Positions 13,266 to 26,530 of a stretch of 64,000 nt of DNA are shown here, piece by piece. The notes under the pieces were generated by a model. The model was not told the DNA's origin. It saw only the letters and a list, made by a program, of their open reading frames with translations, and did no database searches. How positions within the stretch are numbered: position 1 is the first letter of the stretch; each line of letters starts with the position of its first letter. The DNA is from Anisus vortex (taxonomy: Eukaryota > Mollusca > Gastropoda > Planorbidae): NCBI GenBank assembly GCA_949126835.1, contig OX421497.1:18968409-19032408 (forward strand). The letters run 5' to 3'. Position numbers and translations under genes: made by a program.

Positions 13266-13709
13266 TCCTCTGCTTTCGCGCTCACTCATGCGTATCTATT
13301 CTGGCTGCCTTCTTGTCTTTTCGACAGACAACTTTGTAAAGGTGAGGCTTGGGCGATCAGTTTATCGCGAACCAATGACCAGCTCTCTCTCTACATATTA
13401 TGGTCCTTGGGAATTCGACCAATCTTGCTTCTTTTTGCGTGACGAATCCATCTTAACTCTTAGGCGTCTTTCAATTACAATTCAAAATATGCTGTAAACA
13501 AGGGCTCTAGTTATAAATCATTATTTTAGAAAAAAATTATCATTTCACACAATGATTTTGAATTATAAATTTAAACATAAATACCAGGACAAGTCATTTT
13601 AATTGTAGTGATAGATTTTACATTTTTGTCAGATTTTTTAAAATGGATTATTTTGTATGAAAATAAGTAATCAAATTACATTAGAGCTGGGTAGACTCAA
13701 TGACGCTAA

Positions 13710-14262
13710 ACTCTCACAGACACACCCTCCCAACTCTCACTGGCACACTCTCCTTACTCTCACTGGCACACCCTCCTAACTCTCACAGGGACACACTCCT
13801 AACTCTCACTGGCACACACTCCTAACTCTCGCTGGCACACCCTCCTATCTCACTGGCACACCCTCCTAACTCTCACTGGCACACCCTCCTAACTCTCACT
13901 GGCACACCCTCCTAACTCTCACTGGCACACACTCCTAACTCTCACTGGCACACCCTCCTAACTCTCACTGGCACACCCTCCTAACTCTCACTGGCACACC
14001 CTCCTAACTCTCACTGGCACACACTCCTAACTCTCACTGGCACACCCTCCTAACTCTCACTGGCACACCCTCCTAACTCTCACTGGCACACCCTCCTAAC
14101 TCTCACTGGCACACACTCCTAACTCTCACAGGGACACACTCCTAACTCTCACTGGCACACACTCCTAACTCTCACTGGCACACTCTCCTAACTCTCACTG
14201 GCACACCCTCCTAACTCTCACTGGCACACCCTCCTAACTCTCACAGGGACACACTCCTTACA
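13710..14262. repeat. 23-bp minisatellite
   Basis: About 24 units of ACTGGCACACCCTCCTAACT + CTC, with CACAGGGACACACTC variants spaced through it. Confidence 0.95.
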
Positions 14263-15750
14263 CTTTCCCAGAGATACCTAATTCTCCCAGATACACCTAA
14301 TCCTTCAAGAGACACCAAATTCTGCCAGATACAACTTATTTTCCAAGAGATACCTAATTCTCCCAAGTATACCCTCCCAACTCTCCCAGATACACCTAAT
14401 TCTGTCAGATACATCTAATTCTCCCATAGATTACTAATTCTGCCAGATACACATTTCTCCCATAAACACATAATTCTGCTAGATACACCTACTTCTGCCA
14501 GATACACCTTATTCTCACAAGACACCTAATTCTGCCAGATACACCTTATTCTCCGAGATACACCTAATTGTGCCAGATAAACCTAATTCTCCGAGATACG
14601 CCTAATTCTGCCAGATACACATAATTCTCCGAGATATACCTAATTCTGCCAGATACACCTAATTCTCCGAGATACACCTAATTCTGCCAGATACACCTTA
14701 TTCTCACAAGACACCTAATTCTGCCAGATACACCTAATTCTCCGAGATACACCTAATTCTGCCAGATACACCTAATTCTCCCAGAGATATCTAATTCTGC
14801 CAGAAACACCTAATTCTGCCAGATACACCTAATTCTCCCAGATACACCTAATTCTTCCAGAGACACCAAATTCTGCCAGATACAACTTATTTTCCAAGAG
14901 ACACCTAATTCTTTCATGTATACCCTCCCAACTCTCACAGATACACCTAATTCTGTCAGATACATCTAATTCTCCCAGAAAAACCTAATTCTGCCAGATA
15001 CACCTTATTCTCACAGAAACACCTAATTCTGCCAGATACACCTAATTCTCCGAGACACACCTAATTCTGCCAGATACACCTAATTCTCCCAGAGATATCT
15101 AATTCTGCCAGAAACACCTAATTCTGCCAGATACACCTAATTCTCCCAGATACACCTAATTCTTCCAGAGACACCAAATTCTGCCAGATACAACTTATTT
15201 TCCAAGAGACACCTAATTCTTTCATGTATACCCTCCCAACTCTCACAGATACACCTAATTCTGTCAGATACATCTAATTCTCCCAGAAAAACCTAATTCT
15301 GCCAGATACACCTTATTCTCACAGAAACACCTAATTCTGCCAGATACACCTAATTCTCCGAGACACACCTAATTCTGCCAGATACACCTAATTCTCCCAG
15401 AGATATCTAATTCTGCCAGAAACACCTAATTCTGCCAGATACACCTAATTCTCCCAGATACACCTAATTCTTCCAGAGACACCAAATTCTGCCAGATACA
15501 ACTTATTTTCCAAGAGACACCTAATTCTTTCATGTATACCCTCCCAACTCTCACAGAGACACCTAATTCTCCGAGATAGACCTAATTCTCCCAGATACAC
15601 CTAATTCTCCGAGATACACCTAATTCTGCCAGATACACTTAATTCTCCGAGATATACCTAATTCTGCCAGATACAACCAATTCTCCCAGAGATACCTAAT
15701 TCTGCCAGAGACACCTAATTCTTCCAGGTATACTATCCCAACTCTCCCAT
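14262..15750. repeat. ~18-bp minisatellite with a 308-bp higher-order repeat
   Basis: Units on CACCTAATTCTGCCAGATA, mixed with TCTCCGAGATA and TCTCCCAGATA. The block starting CCAGAGATATCTAATTCTGC recurs exactly at 14781, 15089 and 15397, so a 308-bp segment was copied as a whole at least twice. Confidence 0.95.
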
Positions 15751-16259
15751 ATATAGAGAATATAGTTAGGAGCCAATTTCAACCTCCGCCTGAGGCGCCA
15801 TTTTCCCTAGTTAATTCGATTATTGCCTGATAACTTCATTAAAATGATCTTAATGAGCTATTTTTGTAAATAAAAACTTATATGACGCCGCAAGGCTCAT
15901 TACTAATGATTTTTACACCAATAGCCAAATTAATATACTTAGAAAGACAAAGAGGTACATTTTCATTTAGAAAAACTGCACAACAGCAATCTAATGCAAG
16001 ACTCAAACAGACATAAGGATAAAAACACTGTCCTTCTCCCATGTGTAAGAACAAACGCCTATAAGTATTCTTTCTTCCCGAGTGGCATCTAGGCTGCCTG
16101 AATGGGTTGGCTAAAAGTGGAAAATCAACAACTTACGTCATTTAAAACCTAATCAAAATGCAAGACTAAACTCAAACCCCTTATATAAGCACAGGACGCA
16201 ATAATCTTCTGTATAGAAAAAGCGTTTCTGATGTGAATTCAGTTTTACTTCTACTTGTC
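15751..16259. other. Gene-free AT-rich sequence
   Basis: Nothing recognised. Confidence 0.5.
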
Positions 16260-16720
16260 TCTAGTGTGTCAACTTAAACAATTTTCAGCTATTTAATATA
16301 CAAGCTGAAAATTACACGTCATTTAATCAAGTACACTAGGAAATAGCTTGTATTTAACCAAGTTGTCCAGGAAATGGCTAGCTTATTTAACCTAGAACAC
16401 AAGGAAATTACAACTCATTTAACTTAATCTAGTGCACAAAGACAAAAACTGTGATTGTATCAGATATAGCAGACTTAATTACGTACACAATGAAATATCA
16501 AGTCATTAATCTAGAATACAAGGAAAGTACAAGTCAGTTATCATAAGGAAATAAGTCAGCCATTAATAAATATTGTACATGTGAATATGGAGTCATTTAT
16601 TATTATTTAATCTAGTAGCCTACATAATGAAATACATAATAAATTGCATGTATTTTAATCTAGTATTCAAGGAAATGTTCAGTCTTTTAATTCAACACCT
16701 GAAAATAACTAGATATTTGA
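16260..16720. repeat. Old ~45-50 bp tandem repeat
   Basis: Degenerate units on CAAGTCATTTAATCTAGTACAC with AAGGAAAT. The phase is visible but the units are strongly diverged. Confidence 0.6.
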
Positions 16721-17316
16721 TTAAGTTTTAACTTGGCTGAAAATAGATAAAATCCTATTTGTCAATGGTAAAACATGAAATGTTTATCTTCAAATTCTAT
16801 TTAAACACCAATTTGTGTAACTCGAGTAAACCTTTAAGATCAATAAAAAAATGGACTGACCTTAAATTGCAAGGTTCATGGGTCAAGGTTGTTATCAAAG
16901 TGTAGAAATGTAATAAGCTTATCTTTGTAATAATACATTTCATTTATTTTAAATGTGAAATCTAGTCCAACAATCAACTTCATCCGGAAAATTGTATTTG
17001 TAAGCATATTTTTTGTATTTCTAAAACTATTGATTAATCAGAGAAATGTCATTAGGTTTATTATTGTATTATTTGAACATTATTATGACATTATTATGAC
17101 ATTGTATGGACGTTGATAAATATTATATACGATTACTCGCACTCTCGGAGACACTCTTCTCTCATGGCTATTAAAAAATCACCGAAATTCCAATGACATA
17201 GATGAAAATAAATATCACACTTAACATAAACAGATGTAGCCTATGTATTTCATTCATAAATATATGGTTTCAATCCAATATTACAATATTATAAACACAA
17301 TTATTTCAGCTCAAGA

Positions 17317-17465
17317 AGTTTATTTCTTGACACAATTGTTGTTCAGTGTAGGCCTAATTGTACTGTATTTTATCAGTTTATTTCTTGACACAATTGTTGT
17401 TTAGTGTAGGCCTAATTGTACTGTATTTTATCAGTTTAATTCTTGACACAATTGTTGTTCAGTGA
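17317..17465. repeat. 58-bp repeat, 2.6 copies
   Basis: AGTTTATTTCTTGACACAAT starts at 17317, 17375 and 17433 with only one or two changes. Each full unit includes TAGGCCTA. Confidence 0.93.
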
Positions 17466-17666
17466 TCTCAATGTAAACGCTCCACTATTTAGTGTTAAAG
17501 TTCAGAGTTCACTGGTACATTTAGTCTGTAACAAAACTTTACACATTTATGAACAGTTTTCACGATATTACAAGTAACCAAAAAAAATAAAACACACACA
17601 CACAAACACACGCACGCTAAATACACATACCACAAACAAATTCACATAATAAACATACAATGATTT

Positions 17667-17681
17667 ATATATATATTTTAT

Positions 17682-17752
<71 letters not shown>
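17667..17752. repeat. (AT)n microsatellite
   Basis: About 85 bp of nearly pure TA repeat. It produces YIYIYI-type frames that are not genes. Confidence 0.97.
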
Positions 17753-17754
<2 letters not shown>

Positions 17755-18435
17755 TGTAAAGGGTTTGTATTCGATTCCATTCTAAGCAGTTGGCCTAAAA
17801 CAAATAATATATAGTTGTAATTTTTTTTGTTAGCATGCAGACCTATTTATAGATTGTGGAACTAAGTTGTTTTATTTGCATACATTAATTATTTAGCACA
17901 AATTTTCAAGATGTTTAACTCAGCGCCGTCCACTTCTAAAATTAAAGATAATTCACTAGAAGGATATTATCTTAAGTAATTATTTGAAAACCTTTTTGTT
18001 AATATGGAAAAGTGCATTGAGCATTGCGTGTTAGGGGCTACTATAAATAAATGGTGTAATTGAGAGCTAAGAATGAATTGATCCCTACATGACGGAATGT
18101 AACTCAAGAGCTTACTTTGTAAATACGCTTGGCTCACGACATTTAAGCTCTAAATGCTTTGTGTGATCTATTCATTAGGATGACCCTTATGGCAACAGAT
18201 ATAATAGTTTTCTATGCTTAGTGGGGAATGAAGTAGGGAAATGATTTTGCATGTGTCAAAATGTGTATATTTACGGTAGGTGTTGTGATAGTTATATTTC
18301 TTTCTTTAACCCTTAGATATACATGATTACAAACATATGATTACATTATTAAACACACAAAATAAACGTCCCACAGCAGGATAGAAACATAGAAACCCTA
18401 AAGAAATCATACATGCGTATTTACAAATATGTGTG
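17753..18435. other. Gene-free AT-rich sequence
   Basis: Nothing recognised between the AT microsatellite and the 28-bp array. Confidence 0.5.
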
Positions 18436-20200
18436 ATGATTAGACAACTACAGTACTGTGTGGGAAATAAGACAACTACAGTACTGTGTGGAAAATAAGA
18501 CAACTACAGTACTGTGTGGAAAATAAGACAACTACAGTACTGTGTGGAAAATAAGACAACTACAGTACTGTGTGGAAAATAAGACAACTACAGTACTGTG
18601 TGGAAAATAAGACAACTACAGTACTGTGTGGAAAATAAGACAACTACAGTACTGTGTGGAAAATAAGACAACTACAGTACTGTGTGGAAAATAAGACAAC
18701 TACAGTACTGTGTGGAAAATAAGACAACTACAGTACTGTGTGGAAAATAAGACAACTACAGTACTGTGTGGAAAATAAGACAACTACAGTACTGTGTGGA
18801 AAATAAGACAACTACAGTACTGTGTGGAAAATAAGACAACTACAGTACTGTGTGGAAAATAAGACAACTACAGTACTGTGTGGAAAATAAGACAACTACA
18901 GTACTGTGTGGAAAATAAGACAACTACAGTACTGTGTGGAAAATAAGACAACTACAGTACTGTGTGGAAAATAAGACAACTACAGTACTGTGTGGAAAAT
19001 AAGACAACTACAGTACTGTGTGGAAAATAAGACAACTACAGTACTGTGTGGAAAATAAGACAACTACAGTGCTGTGTGAAAAATAAGACAACTAATATTC
19101 AACTACAGTACTGTGTGGAAAATAAGACAACTACAGTACTGTGTGGAAAATAAGACAACTACAGTACTGTGTGGAAAATAAGACAACTACAGTACTGTGT
19201 GGAAAATAAGACAACTACAGTACTGTGTGGAAAATAAGACAACTACAGTGCTGTGTGAAAAATAAGACAACTAAAATTCAACTACAGTACTGTGTGGAAA
19301 ATAAGACAACTACAGTACTGTGTGGAAAATAAGACAACTACAGTACTGTGTGGAAAATAAGACAACTACAGTGCTGTGTGAAAGATAAGACAACTACAGT
19401 ACTGTGTGGAAAATAAGACAACTACAGTACTGTGTGAAAAATAAGACAAGTAATATTCAACTACAGTACTGTGTGGAAAATAAGACAACTACAGTGCTGT
19501 GTGAAAAATAAGACAACTAATATTCAACTATAGTACTGTGTGGGAAATAAGGCACCTACAGTACTGTGTGGGAAATAAGACAACTACAGTACTGTGTGGA
19601 AAATAAGACAACTACAGTACTGTGTGGGAAATAAGACAACTACAGTACTGTGTGGAAAATAAGACAACTACAGTACTGTGTGAAAAATAAGACAACTAAT
19701 ATTCAACTACAGTACTGTGTGGGAAATAAGACAACTACAGTACTATGTGGGAAATAAGACAACTACAGTACTGTGTGGAAAATAAGACAACTACAGTACT
19801 GTGTGAAAAATAAGACACTAATATTCAACTACAGTACTGTGTGGAAAATAAGACAACTACAGTGCTGTGTGAAAAATAAGACAACTAATATTCAACTATA
19901 GTACTGTGTGGGAAATAAGGCACCTACAGTACTGTGTGGGAAATAAGGCACCTACAGTACTGTGTGGAGATAAGACACCTACAGTACTGTGTGGAAAATA
20001 AGACAACTACAGTACTGTGCGAGAAATAAAACTACATTACTGTGTGGGAAATAAGACTACAGTACTATGTGGAGATAAGATAACTACAGTACTGTGTAGG
20101 AAAATAAGACAACTACAGTACTGTGTGGGAAATATGACAACTACGGTACTGTGTAGGAATTAAGACAACTACAATATTGTATGGAAAAAAGACAATTACA
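18436..20200. repeat. 28-bp minisatellite, about 60 copies
   Basis: Unit GACAACTACAGTACTGTGTG + GAAAATAA, nearly perfect for its first ~21 units. Later parts include longer variants with TAATATTCAACTA, then decay toward 20200, where an hAT-like element interrupts. Each unit holds the 10-bp palindrome ACAGTACTGT. Confidence 0.97.
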
Positions 20201-20203
20201 CTG

Positions 20204-20451
20204 CAGGGCCGTATTTAGGATTGTGGGAGCCCTGTTCCCAAGGGCCAATTTTATGTGGGGGCCTCCTCGTGGACTTGACCCTGCCAGTGTCAGATAACAA
20301 TCAAATGTGATTTCCCATTCACAGTATTAGTTCATTGTGCGCTCCTACAACATCACATTAGAGTGTGTTTTTTTTTAATGTGTGGGGGCCCCTTTTGTGT
20401 GGGGGCCCCTGTTCCATAGGAACATGTGGAACATGCCTAAATACACCACTG
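20204..20451. mobile_element. Short hAT-like non-autonomous element in the 28-bp array
   Basis: The ends CAGGGCCGTATTTAGG and CCTAAATACACCACTG are imperfect inverted repeats of the common hAT type. The inside has GTGGGGGCCCC blocks. The flanks are 28-bp array remnants. The target duplication is degenerate (TTACACTG versus AACTACAG). Confidence 0.6.
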
Positions 20452-20547
20452 AACTACAGTGATATGTAGAGATAAGACATTTACAGTACTATGTAATCAT
20501 ATTGAAGTAAAAAGAAAGTGTGTATACTTCAATAAATCAGAATTCTC

Positions 20548-20760
20548 TATCGGTCGGCAATCTTTTGATAAAAGCGTGCCAAAGTATGATTTCAAATTCA
20601 TTCAGCATGCCAGGTGACTAAAAGTCCCCCTGTTATTTCTCTTACAGAAGAGACTTGAATTGCATTTTTGTGGGTCTTCCACGTGCCATTGAAATCTGCT
20701 CTGCGTGCCAAGATAGGCACATGTTGCGTAGGTTGCCGACCCCTACTCTATACAAACTGT
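20548..20760. mobile_element. hAT-like MITE, GTCGGCAAC type, copy 1
   Basis: Left end CGGTCGGCAATCTTTTGATA and right end AGGTTGCCGACCCCTA are imperfect inverted repeats. The body resembles copy 2 (GTGCCAAAGTATGATTTC, ACGTGCCATTGAAATC, TCTGCGTGCCA). No clear target duplication. Confidence 0.6.
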
Positions 20761-20997
20761 TCAAACTAATTATAGTCTATATCTTTACATGAAATATTCA
20801 CTCTTCATATAAATTAAAAAATTATTCAACATCTACATGCTCTACCTTTTTCCTTTGGCTGTACAATAATTATTAAGCGATATGTCATTTTTCTAATACA
20901 ATTGAATAAAGTATGTCCAATAATTTACCGTTTATAAAAAATGTACTAACGAGTTTTGGTCCCTGTACCACGACCTTGGTTTTATTTAACCGCTAGA

Positions 20998-21212
20998 GCA
21001 GGGTGAGGGGTCGCCAACATTTTGATAACAGTGTGCCAAAGTAGGATTTCTAATTCATTAGCCGTGCCAAAAGCCTAAAGGTCATCCTGCTTTAGCAGTC
21101 AACGTCTTCTAGAATTACTTGAATTGCCTTTTTTGGTTGTCTTCCGCGTGCCATTGAAAATCGCTCTGCGTGCCATACCTGGCACGCATGCCTTTGGTTG
21201 CTCTAGGGAGCA
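20998..21212. mobile_element. hAT-like MITE, GTCGGCAAC type, copy 2
   Basis: Starts GAGGGGTCGCCAACATTTTG and ends near GCATGCCTTTGGTTGC. The body is aligned with copy 1 but more diverged. It supplies the first codons of the open frame that leads into the THAP fragment. Confidence 0.55.
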
Positions 21213-21432
21213 CAATGTTCTGAGAGCGGTACCTCAGCTGTCAGTGGGAATTTGCAAGTTGTTGTTTTTAAAGTTCCCGTCATCGGTCATGCCATTTCCA
21301 TATATACAATGTGTCTATGAACTTCCTGTTCTCAAGGCACCATGCTTTTCATCATTGACAGGTCTTAACGATTATGCATGCATAAAAGGTCGAAGATTAA
21401 AACTTTTCCCATTTGATCATTTGCTTCAAAAC

Positions 21433-21654
21433 ATGTCTGTGTGCTTCGTTCCTGGTTGTACGAAAAGTTGTAGGGGATTAAACTATATTTCATTTCCAAA
21501 AGATGTTTCCAAAAGAAAACGATGGATTGTAAAAGTCAGACGTAAAGAATCACCTATTTATAATCTCAAACCACCGATCTCTAAAAAGAATGGATTAGGC
21601 TCGGAAGTAACATTCTTGAGGAAATTTCCGCCATTTTGTTTAAACTGTCACTGA
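21433..21654 (+). pseudogene. THAP zinc-finger fragment (N-terminal part only)
   Basis: MSVCFVPGCTKSCRGLNYIS followed by FPKDVSKRKRWIVKVRRKE matches the start of a THAP domain: first Cys pair, F-P, and the invariant Trp in KRW. The second Cys-x2-His pair and the AVPTIF-type end are missing, and the frame ends at TGA after 74 codons. THAP domains occur in host regulators and in P-element-like and other transposases. Between hAT-like MITEs a transposon relic is more likely. An unrecognised downstream exon cannot be excluded. Confidence 0.5.
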
Positions 21655-22149
21655 TCAATATATATAATTACGTGAGTTTGTTTATTTATTTAGATGTTTG
21701 TTTCTGCTCTATATTCACCATTTTTAGTTTTTTCTTTCTTCTATAGATCAGTGCTTTTCTTCACTTTGCTCAAACCAATTTATTAAGAAGGCGCAATCCA
21801 TTCTTTTTATAGATCAGTGTCTCAAACTAATTGTTTGATGTTAAAGAATTTTTGTTTTTTGTTTGTATGAATCTTGTTGAAACTTGAATTGTTTTTTTAA
21901 TAACAAAGAAACACTTTGATTATTAATTATGGCCTACTCACTGTTGATGTTAAAAAACGGATTCCTCATAAATTATCTTGTAGCCTTTGGGCCTTTGTAT
22001 ATTTCTAAAAGACCAGAACTGGCCGTCGATGTTGAAATCAATTGTCAAACACCAGCAAAAGCATGTTTAAAGTTTACAGAAATGGCGGGAAATGTCACCG
22101 GAAGTTCATGATCTCTTCCATTTGAAAAGGTAACGCCTCATTTAGACTT

Positions 22150-22490
22150 ATCAATTTGACAAGTATAGCTAAAACAAATGTTTGCTAATTTATAGATCTG
22201 ATTCTATATCCACTTCATCATGTGCCAACTAAAGCTAAAACGTTTGTTTGCTAATCTATAGATCTGATTCTATATCAACTTCATCATGTGCAAACTAAAG
22301 CTAAAAAGTGTGTTTGCTCATCTATAGATCTGATTCTATATCAACTTCATCATGTGCAAACTAAAGCTAAAACGTGTGCTGGCTAATCTATAGATCTGAT
22401 TCTATATTAACTTCATCATGTGCAAACTAAAGCTAAAACGTGTGTTTGCTAATCTATAGATCTGATTCTATATCAACTTCATCACTTCAA
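22150..22490. repeat. 66-bp tandem repeat, 5 copies
   Basis: TATAGATCTGATTCTATATC recurs every 66 bp (GATCTG at 22195, 22261, 22327, 22393, 22459), with AACTAAAGCTAAAACG between. Confidence 0.95.
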
Positions 22491-23719
22491 ATCGATTGAT
22501 TGTAGACATAAAAAAGTTTCTATTTCTTAAAGAAGGAGTTTGTGTCTATTGGGTGTAGCCCTATTGAAAAAAGCCCCAGAATGTGTTAAATTTTTCTTAA
22601 ACTTAGTATTTTTTTTATTTACTAAAACATGTTACATTTTTTTTTACAAATTTATATAATAAAGAGTATTATAGGCCTAAAAGGCCTTCATTACAAATTA
22701 ATTGAAAAACATTTGATCTACATATTATAAATACATCAAGCCTATACATTTTTATGCACTAGATTAGATATATTTTTTTAAACGCCCTATTTGTATGATA
22801 TTATAAAGCCCTACATTATTATAAGGGTCAATGTAATAATGTATATAAAATAATTGTAACTGTAATGCACTTACAGTTATTTCTATCCTATACAATAAAG
22901 CTAACATTTTAATCGTGTCATCTCCTATGTAGGCCTACAGATGATCAAGCCTTCACTTGAAGAATAAATGTCCAATTGAAAATATGCTGATATCTTTTGT
23001 CCAACGTATATGTAAGCTCTACAGTTCATTTCTCATTTCCTGTTGTGTGCACAACTCCTCCACTGCTATCCTAACAAGATCCTTGGATAGCTCAACACAA
23101 AGCGATTCAGATTAGAATCGATTCCATCAATCAGAATCTTGATTACCATTGGTTGTACAAAGTGTAGAGAAACGATTGCGGATCTTTTCAAAGGGCTAAC
23201 TTTTGGTGAAAGTTATTTTTTTAAAACTTGATGTTACCATAGCAACATATTACTCAAAATATTGGTTAGTAAGTTTACAGTTTAGAGTGAGTGTGACAAA
23301 ATAAAAAACTAAGTTCTGACAGTATTGGAAAATATTCTAACAAATTAGAGTCTAGTCTAAGTCTAGTACCATTTCATGTTATTCATTCATGAGTGTAGGC
23401 TTCAGTGTACACGTGTGTGTGTTCTGTGTATGTGTTGTGTGTGATTGCGCGTGTGTGCGGCATGTTTGTAAATATATGTATTTCTAAACTTTCTAAACAT
23501 CTGACCGTGGGGTCTGTTTTATCTAAGTTTCAAGCAAGTCATTTATTAGGCATACATGTATACATAATATATTGTTTCTGTTATCACATTATACGGACAT
23601 CGTCTTATCGAAAAAAAAATTATAAGTATAAATAATGTTTATAAGTAGGCCTATACAACGTGTAGGCTGTGTATGTTTTTAAACAATCCTAATTAATGTT
23701 TTTCTATAGTTTACAAAGG
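22491..23719. other. Gene-free AT-rich sequence
   Basis: Contains several TAGGCCTA palindromes and a GT-rich stretch at 23408-23470. The 76-codon frame there is low complexity. Confidence 0.5.
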
Positions 23720-23945
23720 GATTGCGTTGGTAACACAATGCCCATTCGCATTTATTCAACTTAATATTATTATTCTTTTTTACTAAACAAACATATTTTA
23801 AATCCGGAAAAAAACATCCGTTTTGTTTCTTTAAGACAAGATTCTCGGGGTTAGTTTTGGATTTTCTACTAGTGTCGTCCCCGCATAATGACATTAGCTG
23901 GGTAAAGTAAAAATGAATGGGCATTGTAATGGCCACACAGTTTCA
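23720..23945. repeat. Inverted pair of SINE-body-like fragments
   Basis: GATTGCGTTGGTAACACAAT at the left and CATTGTAATGGCCACACA at the right are opposite-strand relatives of the SINE body at 57.6-57.9 kb. The 85-codon frame spanning them on the minus strand has no recognisable domain and is treated as chance. Confidence 0.4.
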
Positions 23946-24849
23946 TTGCATTCTATGGTAAATGAAACTGGAATTTAGATGTTACCTACGCTATCATTTA
24001 TTTTTTAAATGGTACTTGTAAAAAATTCTAGTAAGTTTGTTTAATACGTATGTCTTCGTTGAATAAATTAAGTTCCGGCAGAGATAAATTGTATGAAATA
24101 TTGAACTGTGGTGAGTCAATTTCTTGAATGAAGTACTTTTAGTTGGAATGTAGAGCAGCAGAAGTTGATAATTGATGTTGGCATTACGAACGTGACTTGA
24201 GATGATTACAAACTATTGTAACAGAAATGAAAGTGTTTCTCCCCAGAGAACATGAGCTCACGTCCTTGAGTTGAAATGCTTGATGGAAACAGTAATTTAG
24301 ACTAACACGAAATGCTTTGTTTGGTTGAGCAGCTGGCCATTAGCCCGACATAGGTAAATGAAAAAAACATGGACTAGGACCGAGGCTGAGGCCGGGCAAG
24401 TGCTGCTATACAAAGAGAGTAAAAAAGACATTTCGGACCAGAGTTTTTAAACCTGAACGTATGATGTAGCACTACGTGGCCTGGTGTTTAGAGAATTGAA
24501 ATCAAATCATGACCTACCGGAAATAGAAGTGGCCAGAGAGATAACAGGGGAGAATTGGGAGAAGACCGAGGAAGAAAATTGTAAAGAGTGATACGGAGAC
24601 GGTTTTGGGTCAGGATCTTCTACGTCAAAAAGCATTTTAGTGATGTTTATTGTCTGGCCCAGTTGGTTTATTGGCACTTTAATGACCATCTTACTTGGTC
24701 AGTGTGGAAATGTGGATGATTTTTTTTTCAGGGAAACGGGCCAAGAAATCCCTTGATTACTTCGGATTTCTGAATAAATAAATGGACAGTCAAGGCTTCA
24801 GACTTTTATAGCAACACTTAGGTCACTGTCCATATCAAAGTTCAAACAT
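23946..24849. other. Gene-free sequence
   Basis: A slightly GC-richer block at 24360-24700 may be an old repeat, but no family is recognised. Confidence 0.4.
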
Positions 24850-25262
24850 ACAACTACACACACCGATTTGGGCAATGTGTTATAGTATCTAGCACTAACT
24901 ACACACACCAACCCAATTCGGGCAATGTGTTATAGTATCTAGCACTAACTACACACACCAATTTGGGTAATGCGTTATAGTATCTAGGACTAACTACACA
25001 CACCAATTTGGGCAATGTGTTATAGTATCTAGGACTAACTACACACACCAATTTGGGTAATGTGTTATAGTATCTAGGACTAACTACACACACCAATTTG
25101 GGTAATGTGTTATAGTATCTAGGACTAACTACACACACCAATTTGGGTAATGTGTTATAGTATCTAGGACTAACTACACACACCAATTTGGGTAATGTGT
25201 TATAGTATCTAGGACTAACTACACACACCAATTTGGGTAATGTGTTATAGTATCTAGGACCA
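24850..25262. repeat. 45-bp minisatellite
   Basis: About nine units of AACTACACACACCAATTTGG + GTAATGTGTTATAGTATCTAG. As 45 is divisible by three, a long minus-strand frame results (LPKLVCVVSPRYYNT repeats). It has no other gene features. Confidence 0.95.
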
Positions 25263-25489
25263 CCAAACACAAGTTTAGGAAATATGTTTGATCTGTTTGA
25301 TGTACATGATATATTATGTGAAGAGTCATAATAACATAATACACACATCATATACACACAGATTTATACATACATCATAAGCACAGCACAAAATACAAAT
25401 ACATAATTCACGAACAACATCACAGCCAGAAACTAAAACAAACAACATAACACACACGAAATACACGAAAGATCAAAAATACATCACAT

Positions 25490-26530
25490 ACATACACACA
25501 TAAACGGTTACACACATACACAGAACATCACATACATACACACATAAACGGTTACACACATACACAGAACATCACATACATACACATATAAACGGTTACA
25601 AACATACACAGAACATTTCACACATACACAGAACATTTCACACACACACAGAACATTTCACACATACACAGAACATTTCACACATACACAGAACATTTCA
25701 CACATACACAGAACATTTCACACATACACAGAAAATTTCACACATACACAGAACATTTCACACATACACAGAACATTTCACACATACACAGAACATTTCA
25801 CACATACACAGAACATTTCACACATACACAGAACATTTCACACATACACAGAACATTTCACACATACACAGAACATTTCACACATACATAGAACATTTCA
25901 CACATACACAGAACATCACATACATGAGAGTTATTTACAAAAATTCACACATACACAGAACATCACATACATACATACATAAACGGTTACAAACATACAC
26001 AGAACATTTCACACATACACAGAACATTTCACACATACACAGAACATTTCACACACACACAGAACATTTCACACATACACAGAACATTTCACACATACAC
26101 AGAACATTTCACACATACACAGAACATTTCACACATACACAGAACATTTCACACATACACAGAACATTTCACACATACACAGAAAATTTCACACATACAC
26201 AGAACATTTCACACATACACAGAACATTTCACACATACACAGAACATCACATACATGAGAGTTGTTTACAAAAATTCACACATACACAGAACATCACATA
26301 CATGAGAGTTATTTACAAAAATTCACACATACACAGAACATCACATACATGAGAGTTATTTACAAAAATTCACACATACACAGAACATTTCACACATAAA
26401 CAGAACATTTCACACATACACAGAACATTTCACACATACACAGAACATCACATACATGAGAGTTATTTACAAAAATTCACACATACACAGAACATCACAT
26501 AGATGAGAGTTATTTACAAAAATTTACACA
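25490..26530. repeat. 20-bp ACACATACACAGAACATTTC array with duplicated blocks
   Basis: The basic 20-bp unit repeats in two runs (about 25600-25910 and 26000-26240). Each run starts with AACGGTTACAAACATACACA and holds the same CACACACACAC and GAAAATTTC variants, so a block of about 390 bp was duplicated. A 47-bp unit with CATACATGAGAGTTATTTAC follows. Confidence 0.93.

Noticed and set aside
18436..20200. Array of steroid-receptor elements (ACAGTACTGT)
   Set aside because: The half-sites are four bases apart instead of three and lack the flanking consensus.
18436..20200. CRISPR array
   Set aside because: Units are directly adjacent with no unique spacers, and the context is eukaryotic.
23679..23936. 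85-codon minus-strand frame
   Set aside because: No recognisable domain. It spans an inverted pair of SINE-like fragments.
24899..26352. LPKLVCVVSPRYYNT and HTQNISHIHRTFHTY repeat frames
   Set aside because: Periods of 45 and 20 bp explain them. No gene signals.
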